Source of the DNA: an uncultured Bacilli bacterium
GTDB taxonomy: Bacteria > Bacillota_I > Bacilli_A > RF39 > UBA660
Direction of reading: 5' to 3'
Length of the DNA stretch: 8,883 bases
NCBI GenBank assembly: GCA_944327425.1
Contig: CALVHJ010000058.1
Coordinates: 1-8,883, forward strand
The stretch's first letter is position 1. Every line of letters begins with the position of its first letter. Made by a program: the position numbers and the translations under genes. A model generated the notes under the pieces. That model had not been told where the DNA came from. It did not search any database and saw only the letters and a list, made by a program, of their open reading frames with translations. Positions 1 through 5,055 of the stretch are shown here, piece after piece.

Positions 1-12
1 AATGGTTATCAT
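1..12 (-). CDS. possible 5' end of a leftward gene, cut by the window edge
   Basis: Only four codons are visible (M-I-T-I), starting with ATG at 12-10 on the minus strand. The call rests on context. A perfect-consensus leftward promoter lies at 42-70, and an AGGAAA Shine-Dalgarno-like sequence at 23-28 sits 10 bases before this ATG. The product cannot be identified. If real, the gene is divergent from the XRE regulator at 145-597, a common arrangement for a regulator and its target. Confidence 0.3.
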
Positions 13-41
13 AAATGATGAGTTTCCTAGCTTATATATAA

Positions 42-70
42 ATTATAAACTTGGATATACTAATTGTCAA
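42..70 (-). promoter_or_regulatory. perfect-consensus sigma-A type promoter firing leftward
   Basis: On the minus strand TTGACA (65-70) is followed by a 17-base spacer and TATAAT (42-47). Both hexamers match consensus exactly. The predicted transcription start is near 35. It points away from the XRE regulator gene and leaves the window. A promoter this strong next to a small DNA-binding protein gene suggests repression control, which is inference. Confidence 0.75.
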
Positions 71-100
71 GAAAAATAACACAATAGTGAGCTGTTTATT

Positions 101-119
101 TAAACCTTAAAGTTATAAT
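101..119 (+). promoter_or_regulatory. -10 element and small inverted repeat upstream of the XRE regulator
   Basis: A perfect TATAAT lies at 114-119, 26 bases before the ATG. No good -35 is visible at 16-18 bases upstream. A short inverted repeat, TTTAA-acc-TTAAA, lies at about 100-112 just before the -10 and could be an operator for the regulator itself. The -10 is clear by eye; the operator role is a guess. Confidence 0.45.
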
Positions 120-144
120 GAGAAAATTATTTTGGTGATTTTTT

Positions 145-597
145 ATGAACTATAATAGTATTTTAATAAAAATAAGAGAAGAACATAGTTTAAGCCAAAA
201 GGATATAGCTGATATTTTACATATAGATAGAAAAACGTACAATCATTATGAAACAAAAGAAAAAATAATCCCTATTAAACATCTAGTTTCTTTAAGTGAA
301 TATTTTGATGTTTCAGTCGATTATTTATTGGGATTTACTAATTTAAAGCAATATAATAATGTTAAAAAAGTTGATAAGTTAGAGGCAGGAAAAAGATTAA
401 AAGAATTTCGGAAAGAGCATAAGCTTACACAAGTTAAATTAGCTAGTATACTCAATACTACTTTTTCTTCGATAGCTTTTAATGAAAAAGGAAGGAACTT
501 AATCGCTACTCCTTTCCTTTATACTATATGTCTTAAATATCATGTTAGTGCTGATTATTTACTTGCTAAAACTAGTGATATAAAATATCTTTCTTAA
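145..597 (+). CDS. small regulator with two tandem XRE-family helix-turn-helix domains
   Basis: This 150-residue protein is almost entirely two Cro/C1-type (XRE, HTH_3) DNA-binding domains. The first spans about residues 4-66, with its helix-turn-helix around 17-36 (SQKDIADIL...). The second spans about 80-145, with its helix-turn-helix around 95-114 (TQVKLASIL...). Each ends in a matching segment (VSVDYLLG at 57-64; VSADYLLA at 134-141), so it looks like an internal duplication. Two domains in one chain could bind a palindromic operator as a pseudo-dimer. There is no sensor, protease or membrane domain. The ATG follows a GGTGAT Shine-Dalgarno sequence at 134-139. It faces a consensus leftward promoter at 42-70, so the likely targets are that promoter and its own; this is inference. 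Its stop lies 4 bases from the convergent gene's stop, with no clear terminator between. Confidence 0.85.
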   Translation: MNYNSILIKIREEHSLSQKDIADILHIDRKTYNHYETKEKIIPIKHLVSLSEYFDVSVDYLLGFTNLKQYNNVKKVDKLEAGKRLKEFRKEHKLTQVKLASILNTTFSSIAFNEKGRNLIATPFLYTICLKYHVSADYLLAKTSDIKYLS

Positions 598-601
598 ATT
601 A

Positions 602-1615
602 TTATCTACTTAGATCTAAAAATTCTTTTAATAATTCATTATCAGAGTTTAGAGGATTTAAATTAAATAGTTCTTTTAATTCTTGATGATCTATTATAGT
701 AGAAGTAATATCAACATTATTATTAGTAATAGTTATATTATATAAATTATAATAATTTGCTTTTTTAGCAATAATTATACCTCTTGTAGATATTAAACCT
801 AAGGTTAGACCACTTATATATTTTAGTATATTATCAAATAATGGGGTTGATATTATTATTAAATTATCTTTTAAATATGCGGCTAATTTATTAAAGATAG
901 TGTTTAAGTTTTGGTTTAATTCTTTATTATTATTTATATTAAATATACTTAAATATTCTTTTAAACTATTAATTGTCGTAGGAGAGAGAAAAGCATATTC
1001 TTCGCTTAATGGTCTAGTTTTAGCTTCTAATTCCATTTCTCCTATTATTTTAGCTCTGTTTAGTTCTTTTTGGTATTTAGGGTAATTTTGATAAAAATAT
1101 GCTGAGAGTTCTTCCGGAATAAGGAAAAAATTACTAAATGCTTTTAAAGCTTCTTTTTTTGAAGCTGGAATATTTATTCTTTGATAGTTTTGGTCATAAT
1201 ATATTACTTCAACTTTATAATCTTCTATAACATTTTGATGTTTTTTTATTGTGGTTATTTTAACTTTATTAGTGGTTTTAGTTTTAGTAAAATAAATGGT
1301 TTTTGTGATTCCATCATTAATAGTTAGATTAATTAAATATGCATTCTCTTCTTTTTTTATAGACATGGTTAATAGGAATGTTTTAGAAAATAAAATGAGA
1401 TCTAATAAATTATTTTCTTGAGCTTGAGGTTTAAAATAATTAGCTAAGTTTGGTTCAACTGATATATATGTTTTATATAATGATTTATTAATGGCTATTT
1501 TTTCATAAATTTCAATATCGTTTGGAATTTGGTTGCATAATTCTTGAAAAAAGATATCTTCTATTAGTTCTTTAGGTAGTGATGCTATAGCTAAATTTAT
1601 TATATTTTTATTCAT
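602..1615 (-). CDS. unrecognised 337-residue protein
   Basis: I do not recognise this protein. It has no signal peptide and no convincing membrane helix, although residues 264-283 are fairly hydrophobic. It looks cytosolic. It is rich in Asn, Ile, Leu and Lys, and asparagine runs occur near 227-236 and 298-300. Residues about 95-150 look beta-rich, with many alternating Thr/Lys/Ile/Val residues. Residues about 152-260 look helical and charged, and 286-310 look beta-rich again. The start is well supported: an AGAGGGAT Shine-Dalgarno sequence precedes the ATG, and a strong promoter lies at 1637-1665. It is monocistronic, bounded by the rubrerythrin terminator upstream and the convergent XRE gene downstream. 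Base use matches its neighbours. Reality as a gene is likely; function is unknown. Confidence 0.8.
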   Translation of the reverse strand: MNKNIINLAIASLPKELIEDIFFQELCNQIPNDIEIYEKIAINKSLYKTYISVEPNLANYFKPQAQENNLLDLILFSKTFLLTMSIKKEENAYLINLTINDGITKTIYFTKTKTTNKVKITTIKKHQNVIEDYKVEVIYYDQNYQRINIPASKKEALKAFSNFFLIPEELSAYFYQNYPKYQKELNRAKIIGEMELEAKTRPLSEEYAFLSPTTINSLKEYLSIFNINNNKELNQNLNTIFNKLAAYLKDNLIIISTPLFDNILKYISGLTLGLISTRGIIIAKKANYYNLYNITITNNNVDITSTIIDHQELKELFNLNPLNSDNELLKEFLDLSR

Positions 1616-1636
1616 GTTTATCCCTCTTGCCTAATT

Positions 1637-1665
1637 ATTTTAACACAATAAATAAATATGGTCAA
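1637..1665 (-). promoter_or_regulatory. promoter of the unknown 337-residue gene, extended -10
   Basis: On the minus strand TTGACC (1660-1665), a 17-base spacer and TAAAAT (1637-1642). A TG dinucleotide one base before the -10 gives an extended -10 (TGTTAAAAT). It lies about 22 bases before the ATG. The first bases of the -35 are the last T residues of the rubrerythrin terminator, so the two elements are fused. Confidence 0.7.
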
Positions 1666-1694
1666 AAAAAAATGAGAACCATTAATAGTTCTCA
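1664..1694 (-). terminator. Rho-independent terminator of rubrerythrin, overlapping its stop codon
   Basis: On the minus strand TGAGAAC (1688-1694) pairs perfectly with GTTCTCA (1673-1679) across an 8-base loop, followed by nine T residues (1664-1672). The rubrerythrin TAA (1682-1684) lies in the loop, and the 5' arm encodes the last residues (...AEN). Stem and T-tract are textbook. Confidence 0.88.
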
Positions 1695-2221
1695 GCTTTA
1701 AGTTCCATAAAGCTTTGAGGATGAGCACATACAGGACATACTTTAGGAGCATCAGCACCAACATAAATGTGTCCACAGTTACGGCAAATCCATACTACTT
1801 CTTCACCACGAGCAAATACTAGATGGTCATCAATATTACCAACTAATTTTAAATATCTTTCTTCGTGATGTTTTTCTATAGCTGCTACACCTTCAAATAA
1901 TTTTGCAATGCGATCAAATCCTTCTTCTTTAGCTACTTCAGCAAATTCTTTATACATTTCTGTCCATTCGTAGTTTTCACCTTCAGCAGCATCTTTAAGA
2001 TTACTTAAAGTATCAGGAATTTTACCACCATGTAATTCTTTAAACCACATTTTTGCATGTTCTTTTTCATTATTAGCAGTTTCTTCAAATATAGCTGCAA
2101 TTTGTTCATATCCATCTTTCTTTGCTTGTGAGGCATAGTAAGTATATTTATTTCTTGCTTGTGATTCACCAGCAAAGGCAGCCATTAAGTTAGCTTCTGT
2201 TCTTGAACCTTTTAATTCCAT
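1682..2221 (-). CDS. rbr: rubrerythrin (non-haem diiron peroxidase)
   Basis: Rubrerythrin reduces hydrogen peroxide in the cytosol of anaerobes, taking electrons through its rubredoxin iron centre. The 179 residues show the standard two-part layout. A four-helix ferritin-like domain (about 1-135) carries the diiron ligand motifs: Glu19 in GESQAR, E52-x-x-H55, Glu92/Glu95, and E116-x-x-H119. A C-terminal rubredoxin domain (about 140-179) has two Cys pairs, C147-x-x-C150 and C162-x-x-C165. Length is typical for short rubrerythrins, and no key residue appears missing. The start is certain: GGAGGT at 2229-2234, 7 bases before the ATG. It is a single-gene unit with its own promoter (2242-2270) and terminator (1664-1694). 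Members of this family are often under PerR control, but I see no convincing PerR box here. Confidence 0.97.
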   Translation of the reverse strand: MELKGSRTEANLMAAFAGESQARNKYTYYASQAKKDGYEQIAAIFEETANNEKEHAKMWFKELHGGKIPDTLSNLKDAAEGENYEWTEMYKEFAEVAKEEGFDRIAKLFEGVAAIEKHHEERYLKLVGNIDDHLVFARGEEVVWICRNCGHIYVGADAPKVCPVCAHPQSFMELKAENY

Positions 2222-2241
2222 AATTATTACCTCCGGTTACT

Positions 2242-2270
2242 ATTATATCTAAACTTTCTTTAAAAGTAAA
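2242..2270 (-). promoter_or_regulatory. rubrerythrin promoter
   Basis: On the minus strand TTTACT (2265-2270), a 17-base spacer and a perfect TATAAT (2242-2247), followed by the GGAGGT ribosome binding site. A small inverted repeat (CTTTA-cttt-TAAAG) overlaps the -35 and spacer and might be an operator; that part is weak. The promoter is back to back with the one at 2287-2315. Confidence 0.7.
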
Positions 2271-2286
2271 GAGGCGTTCTTTTTTG

Positions 2287-2315
2287 TTTACATTGTTTTA
2301 GCTAAAGGGTATAAT
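2287..2315 (+). promoter_or_regulatory. promoter of the J-like gene
   Basis: TTTACA (2287-2292), a 17-base spacer and TATAAT (2310-2315) match consensus at 11 of 12 positions. An AGGTGAG ribosome binding site (2326-2332) lies 3 bases before the ATG. The 5' leader would be very short, about 14 bases. Confidence 0.75.
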
Positions 2316-2335
2316 ATTAAGCACTAGGTGAGATT

Positions 2336-2746
2336 ATGAGAAATTTGTATAGTATTTTAGGAATAAGTAATAACTCTTCTTTAGTTGATATATGTAGGGC
2401 TTATCAATTTAAATGTAAAATAAACCCTAGTAATATTTTTTATTATACAAAAATATTTAAGATTCTTGTTAATCCTAAGTTAAGAATTATTTATGATGCT
2501 ATGTTGTGGCAAGTAGATATAAGATTATTATTTAGTTATAGTGATCGTTATAATTTAGATCCCGAAGATGAATATGAACTTGCTTTTATTATTGGTTTAA
2601 TTGATTATTTAAAAGATTACTTTTATGATACTAAATATTTTATTAATAATAATGATTATTTAACTAAACTAGAATTATGGTATAATGAACTAGTTAATAT
2701 ATTAGATCAATTAAGAGGGGAAATTAAAACTTTTTATTTAAATTAA
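2336..2746 (+). CDS. small protein with a degenerate J-domain (HPD motif lost)
   Basis: The first 56 or so of 136 residues look like a J-domain of the DnaJ family: NLYSILGIS at the start, a helix II with RAYQFK (21-26), and a closing segment ILVNPKLRIIYD (43-54) that matches the usual 'vLsdpxkRxxYD'. The His-Pro-Asp tripeptide that J-domains use to stimulate DnaK ATPase should fall near residues 30-32 but reads N-P-S. Only the proline is kept, so normal DnaK activation is unlikely. The rest (57-136) is acidic, rich in Tyr and Leu, probably helical, and unrecognised. There is no zinc-finger or C-terminal DnaJ region. The gene has its own near-consensus promoter and a terminator, so it appears expressed and not decaying. 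It is divergent from rubrerythrin. The J-domain resemblance is my reading of the sequence and the function is unknown. Confidence 0.75.
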   Translation: MRNLYSILGISNNSSLVDICRAYQFKCKINPSNIFYYTKIFKILVNPKLRIIYDAMLWQVDIRLLFSYSDRYNLDPEDEYELAFIIGLIDYLKDYFYDTKYFINNNDYLTKLELWYNELVNILDQLRGEIKTFYLN

Positions 2747-2771
2747 AAAATGCTTGTATTTAAGCATTTTT
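2746..2771. terminator. bidirectional Rho-independent terminator between convergent genes
   Basis: A perfect 10-base inverted repeat, AAAAATGCTT / AAGCATTTTT (2746-2755 and 2762-2771), surrounds a 6-base loop. Read on either strand, it forms a TGCTT/AAGCA core followed by at least five T residues. It serves the J-like gene (+) and the small membrane protein gene (-), whose TAA (2760-2762) straddles the loop. Confidence 0.87.
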
Positions 2772-3002
2772 GTCATTTATTAAAGGGTCATCAAATTCAT
2801 CATTGGTATATATTTCGACTGAAGGATGAACTTCTACTTTCTTTTCTTCTTTTAAAGGCATAACTGGTGTTACTTTGTTTTTTTCTTTATTTTTGTTGGT
2901 ACTTGCATCTACTAAGTAACCTATTAAAGCAAAAACTAAAATGAGAGAAATTACTAAACACCATATATAATTGTTTAATAAAAAATCAATTAGTGTATTC
3001 AT
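2760..3002 (-). CDS. small single-pass membrane protein of unknown function
   Basis: This 80-residue protein has one clear membrane helix (about residues 11-32), followed by a Lys-rich stretch (37-43, KNKEKNK). By the positive-inside rule the C-terminal half should lie in the cytosol. That tail (about 35-80) is charged and probably disordered, ending in an acidic patch (NDEFDDPLINDKNA). There is no lipobox and no known domain that I recognise. The start is supported by AAAGGAGGTT at 3006-3015, 5 bases before the ATG. It lies 33 bases after the DUF3048 gene on the same strand, with no terminator between, so the two are probably co-transcribed and may act together at the membrane. That link is inference. 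Confidence 0.75.
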   Translation of the reverse strand: MNTLIDFLLNNYIWCLVISLILVFALIGYLVDASTNKNKEKNKVTPVMPLKEEKKVEVHPSVEIYTNDEFDDPLINDKNA

Positions 3003-3035
3003 TAGAACCTCCTTTTAAACTTTATGCTTTAAATA

Positions 3036-4085
3036 CTAAGATATGCTTATATTACCACTTGTAGGAACAATATGTATCCAAGTATTACCGTCATTAACTC
3101 TTATTTCGGTTCCATCTAAATAAGTGTATACAGTCTCTTCAAATCTTCCGTTCTTTTTCCATTTTATAGGTATAGCTTTACCTTCAGTTATAAAATAACC
3201 TTCGCCACTACCAATGTTATCTAATTCTTGACGTCCTTTATTATCGCCAGTTATACTTGTATATCCTATTTGATATGTGATAATATTTTTAACTGTGTAT
3301 TGTTCTTTAGTTTCATAATCTGTATGCTCTTTATCATTAACAAATTGTTTGTAGACTTTATTTGCAGGATCATAAACATAATTAGTTGTAGAACTTCCGG
3401 AATATTTTAAATCAATATTGGTAGCATCTAGGGCATCATCAGGTATTTCTATAGGTGTAGCACTATATCTTAATAATAAGTCTTTGTTGGTTTCAGTACG
3501 ATATCCTTTTTTTGTAACTAATTCTTTAAGAGCACTTAAATTAGTGAAAGCACGATGTTCGGTACTGACACCACTTATATTTTGTCTAAAAAAATAAGGA
3601 GAAGCATCATATAAACCATTTAAATTATCAATATCATATTCGGAAATATCACTCTCGGCTTGTGGTGACCAGCCCCAGTGAACATAATAAGCATCATTTT
3701 CTAAAACATAATCTAAATAATAGTGTCTAGCACTACGAACATTACCAACTACTTCATTATCTTTGTCTTTGAACAAAGCTAAATATCTAGTAATTCCACC
3801 CTCAACTGCCATTTCATAAACTAAATAAGCATCTTGCAAGCCTGTATGATATGGTCTAGCTGCCCCAATATTGTTAATCATAACTGCAAAGGGGCGTGAA
3901 TCACTTTCTAGATCTACTACTTCTACAGTTGGTTCATTTGGCTTTTCTTCTTCATTAGGTTCGCTCTTTTCTTTGGTATCTTTATCTTTTGTTAAAAATA
4001 GAACTCCGGCTGTTGATACTCCAATTATTAATATTAAAGCAATAATTATAATTATTAAATTTTTCTTTTTTAACTTCTTTTTCAT
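3036..4085 (-). CDS. yerB: DUF3048 (YerB-like) membrane-anchored protein
   Basis: The protein resembles Bacillus YerB, a DUF3048 family member whose molecular role is not settled. From the chosen start it has 349 residues: a Lys-rich N-terminus (MKKKLKKK), a membrane helix (about 9-31), an acidic Glu/Pro/Lys linker (about 33-60), the DUF3048 N-terminal domain with RPFAVMINN (64-72), ARPYHTGLQDA (76-86), EGGITRYLALF (95-105), VRSARHYY (116-123) and HWGWS (136-140), and a C-terminal domain (about 261-341) ending in GNTWIHIVP. Bacillus YerB is a lipoprotein, but here no Cys follows the hydrophobic segment, so it should be a helix-anchored extracytoplasmic protein. An upstream in-frame ATG at 4118 would add 11 residues, but it lies at the edge of the -10 region and lacks a ribosome site. 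The ATG at 4085 has AGAGGTG 5 bases before it. The gene symbol rests on family resemblance only. Confidence 0.88.
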   Translation of the reverse strand: MKKKLKKKNLIIIIIALILIIGVSTAGVLFLTKDKDTKEKSEPNEEEKPNEPTVEVVDLESDSRPFAVMINNIGAARPYHTGLQDAYLVYEMAVEGGITRYLALFKDKDNEVVGNVRSARHYYLDYVLENDAYYVHWGWSPQAESDISEYDIDNLNGLYDASPYFFRQNISGVSTEHRAFTNLSALKELVTKKGYRTETNKDLLLRYSATPIEIPDDALDATNIDLKYSGSSTTNYVYDPANKVYKQFVNDKEHTDYETKEQYTVKNIITYQIGYTSITGDNKGRQELDNIGSGEGYFITEGKAIPIKWKKNGRFEETVYTYLDGTEIRVNDGNTWIHIVPTSGNISIS

Positions 4086-4108
4086 TTTTACACCTCTATT
4101 GTAAATTA

Positions 4109-4117
4109 AGTATAGCA
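4109..4117 (-). promoter_or_regulatory. extended -10 promoter of the DUF3048 gene
   Basis: On the minus strand TGCTATACT gives an extended -10 (TG at 4116-4117, TATACT at 4109-4114). No good -35 is visible at the normal distance. The -10 is 23 bases upstream of the ATG at 4085, and the start it predicts supports that shorter reading frame. Confidence 0.5.
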
Positions 4118-4134
4118 CAAAATAATAAGTTTTG

Positions 4135-4157
4135 ATAGAGTATTTTTAATTCTCTAT
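4135..4157. other. stem-loop between trxB and the DUF3048 gene
   Basis: ATAGAG (4135-4140) pairs with CTCTAT (4152-4157). After one mismatch the stem can continue with three A-T pairs. It lies just after the trxB stop. On the minus strand the following bases (CAAAACTTATTATTTT) form only a poor T-tract. On the plus strand the T-tract is better, but no plus gene ends here. It may be a weak trxB terminator. Confidence 0.4.
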
Positions 4158-4167
4158 TTTATTTTTG

Positions 4168-5055
4168 CTAATTAATTTTACTAGTCATATAAACTACAGC
4201 TTCTGCTCCTTCACTAGCAGCATTAATAATTTGATAAATATCTTTTTTTACGACATCGCCACTAGCATATACTCCTTTTATATTGGTCTTGTGATGTTCA
4301 TCTACTAAAATGTAGCCATTATCCATAGCAATATCAGTGTTTATTAAAAAGTCAGTATTAGGAATAAAACCTATATAGATAAATATGCCTTTAACATTTA
4401 TAACTTTCCCATCTTTTAAAATGATACCTTTTAAGACATTATTTTCGATTTTTAATTCTGTTACTTCATTATTTAAAATAAGTTCAATATTATTTTTTTC
4501 TTTAAGCTCTCTAACTAAAGTGTCTTCGCCGCGAAATTCTTCTCTTCGGTGGATAAGATAAACTTTATTTACAATATTTGCTAAGTATAAAGCTTCACTT
4601 AAAGCACTAGAACCCCCACCAATAACGGCAACATCACTATTTTTGTATAAGGCTCCATCACATAATGCACAAGTACTAATACCACGGCCTAAAAACTTTT
4701 CTTCATTTTTTAAACCTAACATTTTAGGACGCCTGCCACTTGCTATAAGTAAATTTTGGGCTTCATAAACATTATTTGTAGTTTTTATCTTTTTAACTTT
4801 TTCTAAAATAACATCTGTTACTCTTTCTAATTTATATTCAATGCCCAATTTGTTTATTTCAGCGAATAAATTATAGGCTAAATCGGGACCAGAAATAGAG
4901 CTTATACCAGGATAATTTTCAATTTTGCTAATTCCATTTATTGTGCCACCCGGTGTACTCCCTTCTAAAATAAGTACTTTTAGGCCAGCGCGGTGAGCAT
5001 ATATGCCGGCACTTACTCCCGAAATACCCATACCAATAATAATTAAATCATACAT
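4168..5055 (-). CDS. trxB: thioredoxin reductase (NADPH, FAD)
   Basis: TrxB passes electrons from NADPH through FAD and a redox-active disulfide to thioredoxin in the cytosol. The 295 residues show the family's features: a FAD-binding GMGISG (8-13), TPGGTI (34-39), ENYPG (46-50), the active-site C129-A-L-C132-D, an NADPH-binding GGGSSA (146-151), HRREEFRG (169-176) typical of NADPH use, and the C-terminal FAD motif GVYASGDV (261-268) followed by QIINAASEGAEA. The NADPH site departs a little from the common GGG(D/N)SAxEEA, reading GGGSSALSEA. It is slightly shorter than the usual 305-320 residues. The ATG overlaps the lgt stop by 8 bases (ATGTATGA), and its GGGGAGGT ribosome site lies inside lgt, so the two are translationally coupled. 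No thioredoxin gene is in the window. A related flavin oxidoreductase is possible but the CxxC argues for TrxB. Confidence 0.93.
   Translation of the reverse strand: MYDLIIIGMGISGVSAGIYAHRAGLKVLILEGSTPGGTINGISKIENYPGISSISGPDLAYNLFAEINKLGIEYKLERVTDVILEKVKKIKTTNNVYEAQNLLIASGRRPKMLGLKNEEKFLGRGISTCALCDGALYKNSDVAVIGGGSSALSEALYLANIVNKVYLIHRREEFRGEDTLVRELKEKNNIELILNNEVTELKIENNVLKGIILKDGKVINVKGIFIYIGFIPNTDFLINTDIAMDNGYILVDEHHKTNIKGVYASGDVVKKDIYQIINAASEGAEAVVYMTSKIN

Noticed and set aside
2..79. Open plus-strand frame (25 codons from ATG at 2, ending TAA) that could be the 3' end of a gene from the left
   Set aside because: Too short to judge, and a perfect minus-strand promoter occupies the same bases. 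It remains possible; sequence to the left would decide.
577..597. GATAT-aaa-ATATC hairpin followed by TTTCTT at the end of the XRE gene, as a possible terminator
   Set aside because: Only five A/T-rich pairs and a broken T-tract; too weak to call.
605..620. Palindrome TTAGATCTAA near the convergent gene ends
   Set aside because: A ten-base palindrome in AT-rich coding sequence is expected by chance and has no promoter near it.
900..1085. 61-residue plus-strand frame inside the unknown 337-residue gene
   Set aside because: Antisense shadow of a gene with good promoter and ribosome site; it has none of its own.
2240..2260. PerR-box-like sequence near the rubrerythrin -10
   Set aside because: The two halves do not match the PerR palindrome well enough; rubrerythrin regulation by PerR is known in other bacteria but not shown here.
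3228..3410. 60-residue plus-strand frame inside the DUF3048 gene
   Set aside because: Antisense to conserved DUF3048 coding sequence, with no ribosome site.
3871..4104. 77-residue plus-strand frame over the N-terminal region of the DUF3048 gene
   Set aside because: Its Ser-rich and Phe/Ile-rich composition is the complement of the linker and membrane helix codons of the real gene.
4086..4118. Longer DUF3048 start at 4118 (11 extra residues)
   Set aside because: The ATG lies next to the extended -10 element and lacks a ribosome site; the ATG at 4085 has AGAGGTG.
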